A stretch of DNA of 64,000 nucleotides. Origin: SM23-73-3 sp965369445. Lineage in GTDB: Bacteria; Zixibacteria; MSB-5A5; SM1-73. The notes beneath the pieces are model-generated. The model was not told the origin of the DNA, ran no database searches, and was given only the letters and a program-made list of their open reading frames with translations. The stretch lies in NCBI GenBank assembly GCA_965369445.1, contig CBDUQU010000001.1, forward strand, positions 1-64,000. Direction: 5' to 3'. Shown in pieces: positions 23,603 to 33,844 of the stretch. Within the stretch, counting starts at the first letter, position 1; each line of letters starts with the position of its first letter. The position numbers and the translations under genes are program-made.

Positions 23603-24870
23603 AGATTCGCCAAGCCTTTCAGTTAATGGCTTGAAATATAAGAGCTTATGTTTCGTGCCGAAGAACGAGGATGGGTGTATTCTGCAGATTCAGCCGAGTT
23701 GGTGCATGTCAAAGTTATGCACCGAAATCAGAGGGTTTTGTTGAGATACAAAGACTTAGGAGGAATTCGCGGTGTATAGGAAAAATATATAGTGAATACG
23801 TTTCATATACGTTTTTAGCACGTAGGTCCGAAATCCTCCGCCTCGGGCAGCGATTTCAGACATGATAAACTTCCCTCCCTCGATGGTTCGACAAGCTCAC
23901 CACAAGTGGGAGGGAATAAAAGGGAGGGTGAAATGAGGTATTCTCTCGTTGGTAACGGACACCTTGTCCGTTACCCTTCAACTTCGTTCCCTTCGGGTCT
24001 GCCCAGACGGATCCGTAGGACAGCCTGCTTGACAGTTTCTCTTGTAGCCGCAGACTTCAGTCTGCGGGGGCGGATGGCGGGGGGCTCACAGGGTGATTGT
24101 CGGGCACCCCAACGGCCCTTCGACAAGCTCAGGGCGGGATCGCCCTACAGGCCCATCCGGGCACCCCAACCCGCAAGTCTGGACTTGCTGGACATACTGG
24201 ACTTGCTGGACTTTGTTTTTGGTTTTTTTTATGGTTCGAAGTCCGGGGTCGAGATAGAAGATCGTTATCCCGGAGGGGGGCGTTGGCCCCTGGCTGGGTT
24301 TTGGTGTTTGTGAACCCGACGGCGGAGAGGGACCGACCCACCGGGTGACAAGTGAGCCGGTTTTCTTTGGAGTTGGTATGAAGCAGATGATTCATATGAT
24401 TCTTATCCTCCCGAAAGTTACGGCTCATACAATAAACAATCGTCTCCTCAATAATACTGGAGCAATCTCTTTCACCATCAAAGTTCTTTTGAATTTGGTC
24501 TTTGTGGTAAGAGAGACACGCATTGGCGGTCTTTTTGTCCCCCTGAGAAGGGGTTCACCCTGAAGGGGGAAATCGAAGATCCGTAGAACAGGGGGTTATT
24601 GTATTTCTCCCCCTGATAAGGGGGACACAGGGGGTTCCATGTTGATTTCGTACCATTTTCCTTGACTTCTACAGGTCTGCGAGCTATAATATTCGTTGTC
24701 AAGAGAGCTTATATCTGCAGGAGGCAGGGCTGGGCATACCGGCTCTGGGCTTGGACTACACGGGCCACAGTCATTCGTCACTCACGGCGCTCAAAGCCAT
24801 GTTCAGACTGCTATACGGATCAAAATAAACATAGTCAGCCACCAAGAGTGACGCAAACGTAGGGAAACAC
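23603..24870. other. Gene-poor spacer with repeats before the hsd operon
   Basis: No convincing gene. It contains a TTCCCTCCC...GGGAGGG repeat (23871-23930; other copy 10295-10331) and short CTGGACTTGCTGGACATACTG-type direct repeats near 24178-24211. CCCCCTGA...AAGGGG elements lie near 24535-24625. The last 200 bp before hsdM may hold its promoter, but I could not single one out. Confidence 0.5.
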
Positions 24871-26325
24871 ATGTTCGAGCAGACCTTCAAAAACATCGAC
24901 GATGTGCTCTGGAAGGAGGCGGGGTGTTCGTCCGAGCTGGACTATACGGAACAATCCTCCTGGATGCTGTTCCTCAAATACCTCGATGACCTGGAGCAGG
25001 AACGGGCCATGCGCGCGAAATTGCGAGGCAAGTCCTACGAGTTCCTCCTGGAAAAACGCTTCCGGTGGTCCAGTTGGGCCGCGCCAAAAAACCGCGCCGG
25101 AGAGTTTGACCACGACAAGGCGCTTACCGGCGACGACCTCATCGACTTCGTCAACCGTGAGCTCTTTCCCTACCTCCAGGGCTTCAAGCAGCGCGCCGCC
25201 AGCCCCGACACCATCGAGTACAAGATTGGCGAGATCTTTGGCGAGATCAAGAGCAAATTCCAGAGCGGCTACAGCCTGCGGGACACGCTGGAACTGATGG
25301 ACGCCCTGCGCTTCCGTTCGCAGAAGGAAAAGCACGAGCTGTCCCACCTTTACGAAGCCAAGATCAGGAACATGGGCAATGCCGGCCGCAACGGCGGCGA
25401 GTACTACACCCCCCGTCCGCTGATTCGCGCTATGGTCCGGGTGATCAAACCCAAGATCGGCGAGCGGATATATGACGGGGCTTGCGGTTCGGCGGGCTTC
25501 CTGTGCGAGTCCCACGACTACCTGCGCAAGGGCAAACTGACCACCAGCCAACTCAAGAAACTCCAGACCAAGACCTTCTATGGAAAAGAGAAGAAGAGCC
25601 TGGCCTACGTCATCGCCATCATGAACATGATCCTGCACGGCATCGACGCTCCCAACATCCTCCACACCAACACCCTGTCCGAGAACATCATGGACATCCA
25701 GGAGAAGGACCGCTTCAACGTCATCCTCGCCAATCCGCCCTTCGGCGGCAAAGAGCGCAAGGAAGTCCAGCAGAACTTTCCCATCAAGACCAGCGAAACC
25801 GCCTTCCTCTTCCTCCAGCACTTCATCAAATCGCTCAAGGCCGGCGGCCGCGCGGCGGTGGTCATCAAGAACACCTTCCTCTCCAACTCCGACAACGCCT
25901 CCCGCGCCCTGCGTCAGGAGCTGCTCGAAAACTGCAACCTCCATACTATTCTCGACTGCCCCGGCGGCACCTTCCTCGGGGCGGGCGTGAAGACCGTAGT
26001 GCTATTCTTCGAGAAGGGCGCGCCCACACGGAAAACATGGTACTACCAACTCAATCCCGGCCGGAGCCTGGGCAAGACCAACCCGCTCAACGACGACGAC
26101 CTCAAGGAGTTCGTGAAACTGCAGGCCAAGTTCAAGGATTCTGAGCAGTCCTGGACCGTGAACATTGCCGACGTGGATCAGGAGACCTTCGACCTCTCCG
26201 TCAAGAACCCCAACACGCCGGAGGAAGCCCCGCTTCGCGAACCACGGGAAATCGTCGAGGAGATGGCCGCGCTGGATGCCGAGAGCGCCAAGATCCTTGA
26301 TGGGATTCGGGGGATGCTGCGGTGA
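24871..26325 (+). CDS. hsdM: Type I restriction-modification methyltransferase subunit
   Basis: A 484-residue HsdM, the N6-adenine methylase that protects the host DNA and is also needed for cutting. The N-terminal helical bundle (FEQTFKNIDDVLWKEAGCSSELDYTEQSSWMLFLKYLDDLE) is typical. Within the methylase domain, GRNGGEYYTPRPLIRAMV and YDGACGSAGFLCE bind AdoMet, and the catalytic motif is NPPF at residues 288-291. The C-terminal EEMAALDAESAKIL contacts HsdS. The stop overlaps the hsdS start (GTGA). The operon is markedly richer in C-ending codons than its neighbours, suggesting horizontal transfer. A GGAAACAC stretch precedes the ATG, which is a weak ribosome site. Confidence 0.95.
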   Translation: MFEQTFKNIDDVLWKEAGCSSELDYTEQSSWMLFLKYLDDLEQERAMRAKLRGKSYEFLLEKRFRWSSWAAPKNRAGEFDHDKALTGDDLIDFVNRELFPYLQGFKQRAASPDTIEYKIGEIFGEIKSKFQSGYSLRDTLELMDALRFRSQKEKHELSHLYEAKIRNMGNAGRNGGEYYTPRPLIRAMVRVIKPKIGERIYDGACGSAGFLCESHDYLRKGKLTTSQLKKLQTKTFYGKEKKSLAYVIAIMNMILHGIDAPNILHTNTLSENIMDIQEKDRFNVILANPPFGGKERKEVQQNFPIKTSETAFLFLQHFIKSLKAGGRAAVVIKNTFLSNSDNASRALRQELLENCNLHTILDCPGGTFLGAGVKTVVLFFEKGAPTRKTWYYQLNPGRSLGKTNPLNDDDLKEFVKLQAKFKDSEQSWTVNIADVDQETFDLSVKNPNTPEEAPLREPREIVEEMAALDAESAKILDGIRGMLR

Positions 26326-27644
26326 ACTGTCAATTCTCTACAAAACCACTGCGCGACCTTATAAAGGAGAATCCCAAGTCTACGCTTAAGGTTCGAGACT
26401 CGCTTGATACGGGTCGCTTTATTTTCTTAACTAGCGGGACAAAGACTCGGTATTCGAATGATTACTTGTGTGAAGAAGAGAACCTCTTTCTTGCTACCGG
26501 AGGAACCGCTCACGTTGGCTACTTCAATGGACCGGCCGCATATTCAACGGACTGCTATTCGATAACAACGAAAGAAGGGCTTTCAACAAAACTCCTGTAT
26601 TACTTTCTTCTGAGTCAGTTAAATTACATCAATGAGTCGCTGTTCAGGGGAGCAGCGCTAAAGCACCTACAAAAGCGGGCCTTCAAAGAACTTCCCGTTC
26701 CTGTCCCGCCAGAGGTTCTTCAGGAGCGGATCGTGGCGATCCTCGACGAGGCGTTTGCTGGTATCGCTACGGCGGTCGCCAATGCCGAGAAGAACCTCCC
26801 CAACGCGCGGGAGTTGTGGGCAGGTGCATTGGCCTCGGCGTGCTCCGGGGCACTTACCAAGGGCTGGAGGCCCAAGAATAGCGAGATTGAACCGGCTAAA
26901 GACCTGTTGTTACGCGCAATCGCTCGACGGCACGAGCAGCGTAGAACTTCCGGTAGGCCCAAAGAACCGCAACCCCCAATTGCTGCTACAAAGACAACTA
27001 TCCCCGATACGTGGGTGTGGGCATCTCCCGAACAGCTTTCGACACATATTGTCGATTGTCCGCACAGTACTCCGAGGTGGGCCGATGAAGGGCCCATCTG
27101 TATCCGCACGACGAATTTCAGACCGGGATATCTCGACCTAGGTTCGGTGAGATACGTTTCGGAAGTCGCCTACACCGAACGGGCAAGGCGGTTAGAACCG
27201 AAACCAGGGGATGTCTTATACAGCCGTGAAGGCGGGATCCTAGGTATCGCTTGCACCTTTCCCGATGGACTGAAAGCGTGCTTGGGACAGAGGATGATGC
27301 TCTTTCGCCTTGACAATTGCGCAGTGCATCCTCGCTATTTCGCTTGCGTACTGAACTCACCTCACATCTTGACGATAGTGAATCGGTTAACAGCGGGAGC
27401 CGCTGCACCACACATAAACATACGAGACATAAGGACATTTCCGATCCCGCTTCCGCCGTTCTCTGAACAGCAACAAATCGTCACAGTTCTTGACACTGTG
27501 TGGACATCGATCCAGCGCCTTGAGCGGATCCAATTGCGGAAGCTGGACTTCCTCGCCGAACTCAAGCAATCCATTCTCCAGAAAGCCTTCTCTGGCGAAC
27601 TCACCGCCAAACCCGACAAAGCCCTCGCGGAGGCCGGACTATGA
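26322..27644 (+). CDS. hsdS: Type I restriction-modification specificity subunit
   Basis: A 440-residue HsdS, which sets the DNA recognition sequence. Two target-recognition domains are visible: roughly residues 1-140, ending in the conserved LKHLQKRAFKELPVPVPPEVLQERIV, and roughly 225-390, ending HINIRDIRTFPIPLPPFSEQQQIV. Each is followed by a coiled-coil spacer. The start is GTG in a GTGA overlap with hsdM, and the stop overlaps hsdR (ATGA), so all three subunits are coupled. The first recognition domain is lower in G+C than the rest of the operon, consistent with the domain swapping known for HsdS. The target sequence cannot be predicted by eye. Confidence 0.93.
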   Translation: MNCQFSTKPLRDLIKENPKSTLKVRDSLDTGRFIFLTSGTKTRYSNDYLCEEENLFLATGGTAHVGYFNGPAAYSTDCYSITTKEGLSTKLLYYFLLSQLNYINESLFRGAALKHLQKRAFKELPVPVPPEVLQERIVAILDEAFAGIATAVANAEKNLPNARELWAGALASACSGALTKGWRPKNSEIEPAKDLLLRAIARRHEQRRTSGRPKEPQPPIAATKTTIPDTWVWASPEQLSTHIVDCPHSTPRWADEGPICIRTTNFRPGYLDLGSVRYVSEVAYTERARRLEPKPGDVLYSREGGILGIACTFPDGLKACLGQRMMLFRLDNCAVHPRYFACVLNSPHILTIVNRLTAGAAAPHINIRDIRTFPIPLPPFSEQQQIVTVLDTVWTSIQRLERIQLRKLDFLAELKQSILQKAFSGELTAKPDKALAEAGL

Positions 27645-30034
27645 ACGAAGCCGAAACCCGCGCTGAACTCATTGATCCCGCCCTGAAGGCTGCCGGTTGG
27701 GGCGTGGTGGAAGGCAGCCGCGTATGCCGTGAAGTCATCACCCTCGGCCGCCTGCAAGGCGCAGGGAAGCGTGCTCAGCAGGACATTGCCGACTACGTGC
27801 TGGTCTACCGGAACCAGAAGCTGGCCGTCATCGAGGCCAAGCGCCGTGATTTGCCCGACACCGAAGGCGTGGCCCAGGCCAAAAAGTACGCCGAAAAACT
27901 CCAAGCGCGTTTCGCTTACTCCACCAATGGCGACGGGATCTACCAGATCGACATGAAAACCGGAGCCGAGAGGTATATCCCGCACTACCCATCCCCCGCC
28001 CAACTCTGGGCCGACACCTTTGCCGAGGAGAACGTGTGGCGCAACCGTTTTGCCGAGGTTCCCTTCGAGGATAAGGGCGGCGCCTGGGAAGCCCGCTACT
28101 ACCAGCACAATGCCATCAACCGCACATTGGAAGCCATCGCGGCAGGTAAACCGCGCATCCTGCTCACCATGGCCACCGGCACCGGTAAGACCTTCATCGC
28201 CTTCCAACTCGCCTGGAAACTTTTCCACAGCCGCTGGACGCTCGCCCGCGACGCCAAACGTCGACCCCGTGTCCTGTTCCTTGCCGACCGCAACATCCTT
28301 GCCGACCAGGCCTACAACGCCTTCTCCGCCTTTCCCGAAGATGCGCTGGTGCGCATTGCGCCGGACGAGATCCGCAAGAAGGGCCGCGTACCGAAGAACG
28401 CCAGTATCTTCTTCACCATCTTTCAGACCTTCATGACCGGCGCCGATGAAGAAGGCAACCCCAGCCCCAACTTCGGCGACTATCCCCCGGACTTCTTTGA
28501 CTTCATCGTCATTGACGAATGTCACCGCGGCGGCGCCAACGACGAGAGCAACTGGCGCGGCATCATGGAGTACTTCTCTCCGGCCCTGCAACTCGGCCTT
28601 ACCGCCACTCCCAAGCGCAAGACCAACGCCGACACCTATGCCTACTTCGGCAAACCTGTCTACATCTATTCCCTGAGAGACGGCACCAACGACGGCTACC
28701 TCACGCCTTTCAAAGTCAAACAGATCGCCACCACTATCGACGAATACGTCTACACATCTGACGACCATGTCATCGAGGGCGAGGTAGAGGTAGGCCGGCG
28801 CTATACCGAGGACGACTTCAACCGGGTGATTGAGATACAGGCCCGCGAAAAGTACCGCGTGAAGGTCTTCATGGACGCCATCGACCAGAGCCAGAAGACC
28901 CTCGTCTTCTGTGCCACCCAGGACCACGCCCTGGCGGTACGCAACCTGGTGAACCAAATCAAGGCCAGCGCCGAACCAAACTACTGCGTGCGGGTGACCG
29001 CCAACGACGGCGCCTTAGGTGACCAGCACCTGCGCACCTTCCAGGACAACGAGAAAACCATCCCCACCATACTGACCACTTCCCAGAAACTATCCACCGG
29101 TGTGGATGCCCGGAACATCCGCAACATAGTCCTGATGCGTCCCATCAATTCCATGATTGAGTTCAAGCAGATCATCGGGCGCGGCACCCGGCTCTTCGAC
29201 GGCAAGGACTACTTCACCATCTACGACTTCGTAGAGGCATACAAACACTTCAACGACCCCGAATGGGATGGCGAACCGGTAGAGCCGGAACCGTGTGAGC
29301 GCTGCGGCAACAGTCCGTGCACCTGTGAAGTAGAACCACCCGAACCTTGTCCTGTATGTGGCGAGATTCCCTGTGAATGTGAGAAAGAACCGCCTGAGCC
29401 TTGCCCTGTCTGTGGTCAACGCCCTTGTATCTGCAAGAAGCGGACCAGAGTTAAGGTCAAACTGGCAGACGGCAAAGAACGCAGCATCCAACACATGATG
29501 GCAACAACCTTCTGGAGTCCGGACGGCAAGCCCATGTCCGCCGCCGAGTTCATCGAACGCCTGTTTGGCGACCTGCCCGAGCTTTTCAAAGACGAAAACG
29601 AACTCCGAAAGCTGTGGAGCCGCCCCGATACCCGCAAGGCGCTCCTTCAGGGTCTTGCAGAAAGAGGCTACGGCGATGAGCAACTCGCCGAGGTTCGCTC
29701 CATGATCGATGCCGACAAGAGCGATCTCTACGACGTACTGGCTTACGTCGCCTTTGCCCGCGCCCCCATCACCCGCGAGGAGCGGGTGAACACTCACAGA
29801 AATCTTATCTTCTCCCACTATGCGGACAAGCAGCAGGAGTTCCTCGACTTCGTCCTGGGTCACTACATCCAACAAGGAATTGGCGAACTCGATCAGGACA
29901 AATTACCCCATCTTCTTGAACTCAAATACCACGCCATCAGCGACGCCGTCGCGGCCCTGGGGAACGTGACAGACATCCGCGAGGTTTTTATAGGTTTTCA
30001 AAAGCACTTGTACGTGCAGCAGCCAGCGGCTTGA
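27641..30034 (+). CDS. hsdR: Type I restriction endonuclease subunit (EcoEI-like)
   Basis: A 797-residue HsdR. The N-terminal PD-(D/E)xK-type nuclease keeps Asp51 and the E65-A-K67 pair (LAVIEAKRRD). The SF2 translocase follows, with Walker A ATGTGKT (178-184) and DECHRGG (292-298). LTATPKRKT and the helicase C-terminal QIIGRGTRLFDGKDYFTIYDF come next. Between the helicase and C-terminal domains, residues about 549-601 hold three tandem units of the form EPCxxCGxxPCxC, twelve cysteines in all, which probably bind zinc. A cysteine-rich insert at this site is not part of the core HsdR fold. The start ATG overlaps the hsdS stop. Confidence 0.95.
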   Translation: MNEAETRAELIDPALKAAGWGVVEGSRVCREVITLGRLQGAGKRAQQDIADYVLVYRNQKLAVIEAKRRDLPDTEGVAQAKKYAEKLQARFAYSTNGDGIYQIDMKTGAERYIPHYPSPAQLWADTFAEENVWRNRFAEVPFEDKGGAWEARYYQHNAINRTLEAIAAGKPRILLTMATGTGKTFIAFQLAWKLFHSRWTLARDAKRRPRVLFLADRNILADQAYNAFSAFPEDALVRIAPDEIRKKGRVPKNASIFFTIFQTFMTGADEEGNPSPNFGDYPPDFFDFIVIDECHRGGANDESNWRGIMEYFSPALQLGLTATPKRKTNADTYAYFGKPVYIYSLRDGTNDGYLTPFKVKQIATTIDEYVYTSDDHVIEGEVEVGRRYTEDDFNRVIEIQAREKYRVKVFMDAIDQSQKTLVFCATQDHALAVRNLVNQIKASAEPNYCVRVTANDGALGDQHLRTFQDNEKTIPTILTTSQKLSTGVDARNIRNIVLMRPINSMIEFKQIIGRGTRLFDGKDYFTIYDFVEAYKHFNDPEWDGEPVEPEPCERCGNSPCTCEVEPPEPCPVCGEIPCECEKEPPEPCPVCGQRPCICKKRTRVKVKLADGKERSIQHMMATTFWSPDGKPMSAAEFIERLFGDLPELFKDENELRKLWSRPDTRKALLQGLAERGYGDEQLAEVRSMIDADKSDLYDVLAYVAFARAPITREERVNTHRNLIFSHYADKQQEFLDFVLGHYIQQGIGELDQDKLPHLLELKYHAISDAVAALGNVTDIREVFIGFQKHLYVQQPAA

Positions 30035-30682
30035 CCGGATGCAACCCCTCTTCTAACTGCTTTATCCGTTCTATCCCTTTAATCCGTTGACAGCTTCGGA
30101 TGCCCCACCGCTTGCCACGCCCCTTTAATACCTACCGCCTATCCTCTCTTTCCACAAAGAGCAAATATACCCTAACTTCAATGGTGAAGAAGATAGCTCC
30201 ACAGTGTATGGGAGAACCAATGTCTTTTGCATGCACAGAACCCCGCCTTAACGGAGAAGAAGAATCTCATGAACCATATATTTGATACCGAGGATGAAGA
30301 ACAGAGCTCCACGCAGTTGAAGTTCCTAAAAACCTTGATCGACAAGCTCATTAAAGGACGAAAACACCCAACGGGTGCTCCGCCATCCTCTCGGACGACC
30401 AACTACTTTTATGGTAAGCTTACGAACTACACTCAGAATACAGATTTAAACGTACATAATTCTTTGCCTGATAACTGCTTGGAGGCAAAGTGAGAAAAAA
30501 ATTAAAAATACCACCAGATGCACCAGAAGCGCCAGTTCCACCAGTCAAACATCTCCGCTTGCGGTGAATCCTTCAGATGAATCCGTTGCAGAAAGGATTT
30601 AGGTGTTCCTCCCTAGTATTTCACTTGACCCCCTGAATCCTCGACCCCTAGAACCCTTCCTGTCACGCTAACAGATCTCGGC
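30035..30682. other. Intergenic region between hsdR and the NtrC-type gene
   Basis: No supported gene. It begins with CCGTTCTATCCC...TTAATCCGTTGACAG, related to the ATCCGTTTAATCCGTTGAC repeats at 49548-49613. The middle is A+T-rich. An open frame beginning at about 30269 (75 codons) has no recognisable features and is not called. Confidence 0.5.
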
Positions 30683-32080
30683 CTATTTCTCTATCCTGAT
30701 ATTGTATTTTCGCATCAAAGCCTGGAAGTTGGGCCTCAGCATACCCACTTCTTTGGCTGACTTAGTGATGTTCCAGTCGTTTCTCGTCAGCGCGTCTAAG
30801 ATGAACGACTTCTCGACATTGCCGACGGCAGATTCTCTCAGTCGTCTCTTAGCTTCCTTCAGCTCTTCTGAAGTCTTTGGGATGAAGGTGTCCGGATGAG
30901 CCACCTCCGATCTGACCACAAAAGGGAGATGTTCTGTAGTAATGGTGTCCCCTTCGGCCATGACGATAGCCCGCTCTATCACATTCTCCAACTGCCTTAC
31001 ATTCCCGGGCCAGGTGTGGTCAATTAGCATGTTCATCGCCTCGACCGAGATGCTCTTTATCTTTTTCTTCATCTCCTGCCCGTATTTCTTGAGAAAATGA
31101 TAAGCTAAGAGGGGAATATCGTCTTTTCTCTCCTTCAGCAGCGGTACCCTTATGCTAACTACATTCAGACGGTAGAATAGGTCCTCCCGGAATTTCTCAT
31201 CCTCGACCAGTTTTTCTAAGTCTTTATTGGTGGCTACGATAAATCTCAAGTCCACCTTTTTGGACTTGACCTCCCCCACCGGGGTGAACTCCCTTTCCTG
31301 AATCACCCTCAGTAGCTTAGACTGGAAATTCTGGCTCGTGTCCCCGATCTCGTCTAAGAAGATCGAACCGCCGTTGGCTACCTCGAACAGCCCTGGTTTG
31401 GTTACTATTGCCCCGGTGAAGGATCCTTTAACGTGGCCGAAAAGTTCGGATTCTAAGAGTTCCTGAGCTAAGACTCCGCAGTCGACCGTTACAAAGGGTT
31501 TTTGTTTTCTGGGGCTGTTGAAATGGAGGGCGCGGGCGATCAACTCCTTGCCTGTGCCGCTTTCTCCCCGGATCAGAACCGTGCTGTCTGTTGGAGCGAC
31601 CTTGCGAATCAGCTTATAGACCTCCTGCATCTTGGGGCTGCTGCCAATGATGTTGTCGAAACCATATTTGGCCTCCAGCTCCTTGCGCAGGTAGATATTC
31701 TCAATTATCAGGCTTTTTTTTTCCAGAGCCTTTTCAACCACAATCAAGACTTCGTCCGGGGTAAAGGGCTTGGGAATGTAATCAAACGCCCCTAATTTCA
31801 TCGCCTGGACGGCGGACTGGACGGTGGAGTAACCGGTAATCATAATCACCGCGATATCGGGGTACTTTTCCTTGACTTTTTCCAAAACCTGAATCCCGCC
31901 GATTCCCGGCATCTTCATGTCGGTGATTACGATGTCGATTGGCTCTTTTTCCAGGAGGTCAAAAGCTCCCTGACCGGAAAGGACGGTAAGAACATCGTGG
32001 CCGCCGCCTTCCAGTATCTTCCGGCAGCTCCTTAACACGATCTCCTCATCGTCCACCACCAGTATTCTGGCTTTAATCAT
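30683..32080 (-). CDS. NtrC-family sigma-54 response regulator
   Basis: A 465-residue transcription activator. Residues 3-120 are a receiver (phosphoacceptor Asp54 in VITDMKMPG). Residues about 140-380 are the AAA+ sigma-54 activation domain: GESGTGKELIARALHF is Walker A, GSFTGA replaces the usual GAFTGA loop, and GGSIFLDEIGD is Walker B. Residues about 420-465 are a Fis-type helix-turn-helix (DWNITKSAKEVGMLRPNFQALMRKYNI). Its ATG directly follows the stop of the kinase gene (TAGATG), so the pair is one two-component system. The sigma-54 promoter at 23569-23582 is the obvious candidate target. Confidence 0.95.
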   Translation of the reverse strand: MIKARILVVDDEEIVLRSCRKILEGGGHDVLTVLSGQGAFDLLEKEPIDIVITDMKMPGIGGIQVLEKVKEKYPDIAVIMITGYSTVQSAVQAMKLGAFDYIPKPFTPDEVLIVVEKALEKKSLIIENIYLRKELEAKYGFDNIIGSSPKMQEVYKLIRKVAPTDSTVLIRGESGTGKELIARALHFNSPRKQKPFVTVDCGVLAQELLESELFGHVKGSFTGAIVTKPGLFEVANGGSIFLDEIGDTSQNFQSKLLRVIQEREFTPVGEVKSKKVDLRFIVATNKDLEKLVEDEKFREDLFYRLNVVSIRVPLLKERKDDIPLLAYHFLKKYGQEMKKKIKSISVEAMNMLIDHTWPGNVRQLENVIERAIVMAEGDTITTEHLPFVVRSEVAHPDTFIPKTSEELKEAKRRLRESAVGNVEKSFILDALTRNDWNITKSAKEVGMLRPNFQALMRKYNIRIEK

Positions 32081-33670
32081 CTATATGTTCCCCTTCTTTC
32101 CAATTTCAGCGACTTTCTCTTTTATGGGCAACTTCACTGTGAAGGTGGAGCCCTTTCCCACCCTGCTTTTCACCTCCAATTTTCCCCGGTGCCTTTCCAC
32201 TATGCCGTAGCTCACCGAAAGCCCCAGTCCGGTCCCGCTACCTTGCTCCTTGGTGGTATAAAAAGGGTCCAGTATCTTGGGCAAATTCTCTTTCGGGATT
32301 CCAACGCCGGTATCGGTGAATCGGACAGCCACCATCTTATCTTCCCTGGCTGAAGACACGGTCAAATTTCCCCCCTCGGGCATGGCCTCGATAGCATTGA
32401 GTAGGATATTGATGAATACCTGTTGAATCTGTCCCACATCCACTGATATCTTGGGCAAACCCGGAGCGATCTTCTTCTCAATCTTGACGTTCTGCAGGCT
32501 CGCCTGGTGAGCAATCAGATTTGTCGATTTCTCCACCACCTCGTTTATGTCGGTCAACGTCTTTTGGGGGGCAGTTTGTCGGGCAAAGTCTAAGAGGCCC
32601 TTGACGATGTTCTTGCACCTGTTGGTTTCGTTTACGATAACCTCCAAATCCTCCCTGTCTGGGTCTCCATCTGGTTTGGCCTGGAGTAATAGTGAGGAGT
32701 AGGTCAGAATTCCGGTTAAGGGGCTATTGATCTCGTGAGCAACCCCGGCAGCCAATTTACCCAGGGAGGCAACCTTGTCCGACTTAATCAGTTGATCCTC
32801 GGTCTTTCTCAGCTCTTCCGTCCTCTCTGCCACCCTCTGCTCCAGGGTCTTCCCCCAGTCGACGAGTTTTTCATCTGCCTTTTTTAAATCTGAGGTCATC
32901 TGATTGAACGAAGAAGCCAGCTGTGCTATCTCGTCTTCGCCTTTAATCGGCGTGGAACAATTCAAGTCGCCTTCAGCGACTCTTCTGGTTCCTTTGACCA
33001 ATTCTCTCACCGGACGGGTAACATACCGGTTGATGGAGATGCTGATGGTCACCGCGATGATCAGGCAGGCAATCACGGCAAAGAAGATCATCTTATTCTG
33101 GGCGCCCTTGATATCCCTGTCCACATCCGCCAAGGACATCCCGATGTCCAGTACCCCCAAGACCTTTTGGTCCGGAGGATGGGCATGGCAGTCCGGGGTA
33201 TAGCAATCAGGTTCGTTATATATGGGAGAGATGACCCCCAATACTCTATGGCCTGCCTTGCCTTGGAAAATCCGGGAGCGGTCAGGCGTTGTGAGTCTTT
33301 CTAAGGGTTTTTCTGCGGAATGACAAGCATAGCAGGCTTCCGCTTTCTTGTCCACCATTTCTCCGATCTCGCTCTTATCAGTCGAGAACATTATCTTGCC
33401 ATCTTTATTGAAAACCCTGATCTTTTCCAGTCCCTCCTGCTCCCCGATGGTCTCGATGATCTCATGCACATCGTCACTCTGGTATCTCAGCATATCATAT
33501 CGGGTGCTTCTTCTCACCGTCTCGCTTATCCTCAAAGCGCCCCGCATTACCTCACCGGTTAAGTGTTTCTTCTGAGAGGCGATGTTGAGGTAGGCATAGA
33601 TTGCCATGGACGTTATCAGTATGAATCCAACCACTGAAATCAGCTTTGCTCCAATGCTCTTCCGCCACAT
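32081..33670 (-). CDS. c-haem-containing sensor histidine kinase
   Basis: A 529-residue membrane sensor kinase. Membrane helices lie at about 11-30 and 194-212. The periplasmic part between them has a c-type haem motif, C113-Y-A-C-H117, and a second candidate site, C156-x4-C161-H162. HAMP (about 213-265) and a coiled coil follow, then the HisKA helix with His312 (LAAGVAHEINSPLTG) and the HATPase domain (NILLNAIEAMPEGG, DTGVGIPKENL, GTGLGLSVSYGI). Haem in the sensor suggests detection of redox state, NO, CO or oxygen. It is paired with the NtrC-type regulator immediately downstream. Confidence 0.93.
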   Translation of the reverse strand: MWRKSIGAKLISVVGFILITSMAIYAYLNIASQKKHLTGEVMRGALRISETVRRSTRYDMLRYQSDDVHEIIETIGEQEGLEKIRVFNKDGKIMFSTDKSEIGEMVDKKAEACYACHSAEKPLERLTTPDRSRIFQGKAGHRVLGVISPIYNEPDCYTPDCHAHPPDQKVLGVLDIGMSLADVDRDIKGAQNKMIFFAVIACLIIAVTISISINRYVTRPVRELVKGTRRVAEGDLNCSTPIKGEDEIAQLASSFNQMTSDLKKADEKLVDWGKTLEQRVAERTEELRKTEDQLIKSDKVASLGKLAAGVAHEINSPLTGILTYSSLLLQAKPDGDPDREDLEVIVNETNRCKNIVKGLLDFARQTAPQKTLTDINEVVEKSTNLIAHQASLQNVKIEKKIAPGLPKISVDVGQIQQVFINILLNAIEAMPEGGNLTVSSAREDKMVAVRFTDTGVGIPKENLPKILDPFYTTKEQGSGTGLGLSVSYGIVERHRGKLEVKSRVGKGSTFTVKLPIKEKVAEIGKKGNI

Positions 33671-33844
33671 AGGCGCTCCCTCAATTAGTGAATTATTTCA
33701 CAAGCTTCCACCAGTTATACGGAAATTTGAAACCCAAAAGCTAACTCCAAAAGGCAACTGCTTTGTTAGGGGGTTCGCGCCACGGATGAACCGGGACGTG
33801 AAGACACCATTCGCATTTCATAATGCCTAACCCTGCTCTTGTTT

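Noticed and set aside
24835..25944. A 369-codon open frame on the minus strand over hsdM
   Set aside because: It mirrors a C-ending-codon-rich gene and has no start site or family features; it is antisense shadow.
27362..28957. A 531-codon open frame on the minus strand over hsdS and hsdR
   Set aside because: Compositional shadow of the G+C-rich hsdR; the predicted protein is a Val/Gly/Ala-rich string with no domain.
30269..30493. A 75-codon frame in the spacer after hsdR
   Set aside because: A weak ribosome site precedes it, but no conserved feature or neighbour supports it.
33762..33832. GTTAGGG and GCCTAAC boxes looking like a second attC
   Set aside because: They are in the wrong order for an attC (core first, R'' second), and no stem arms link them.
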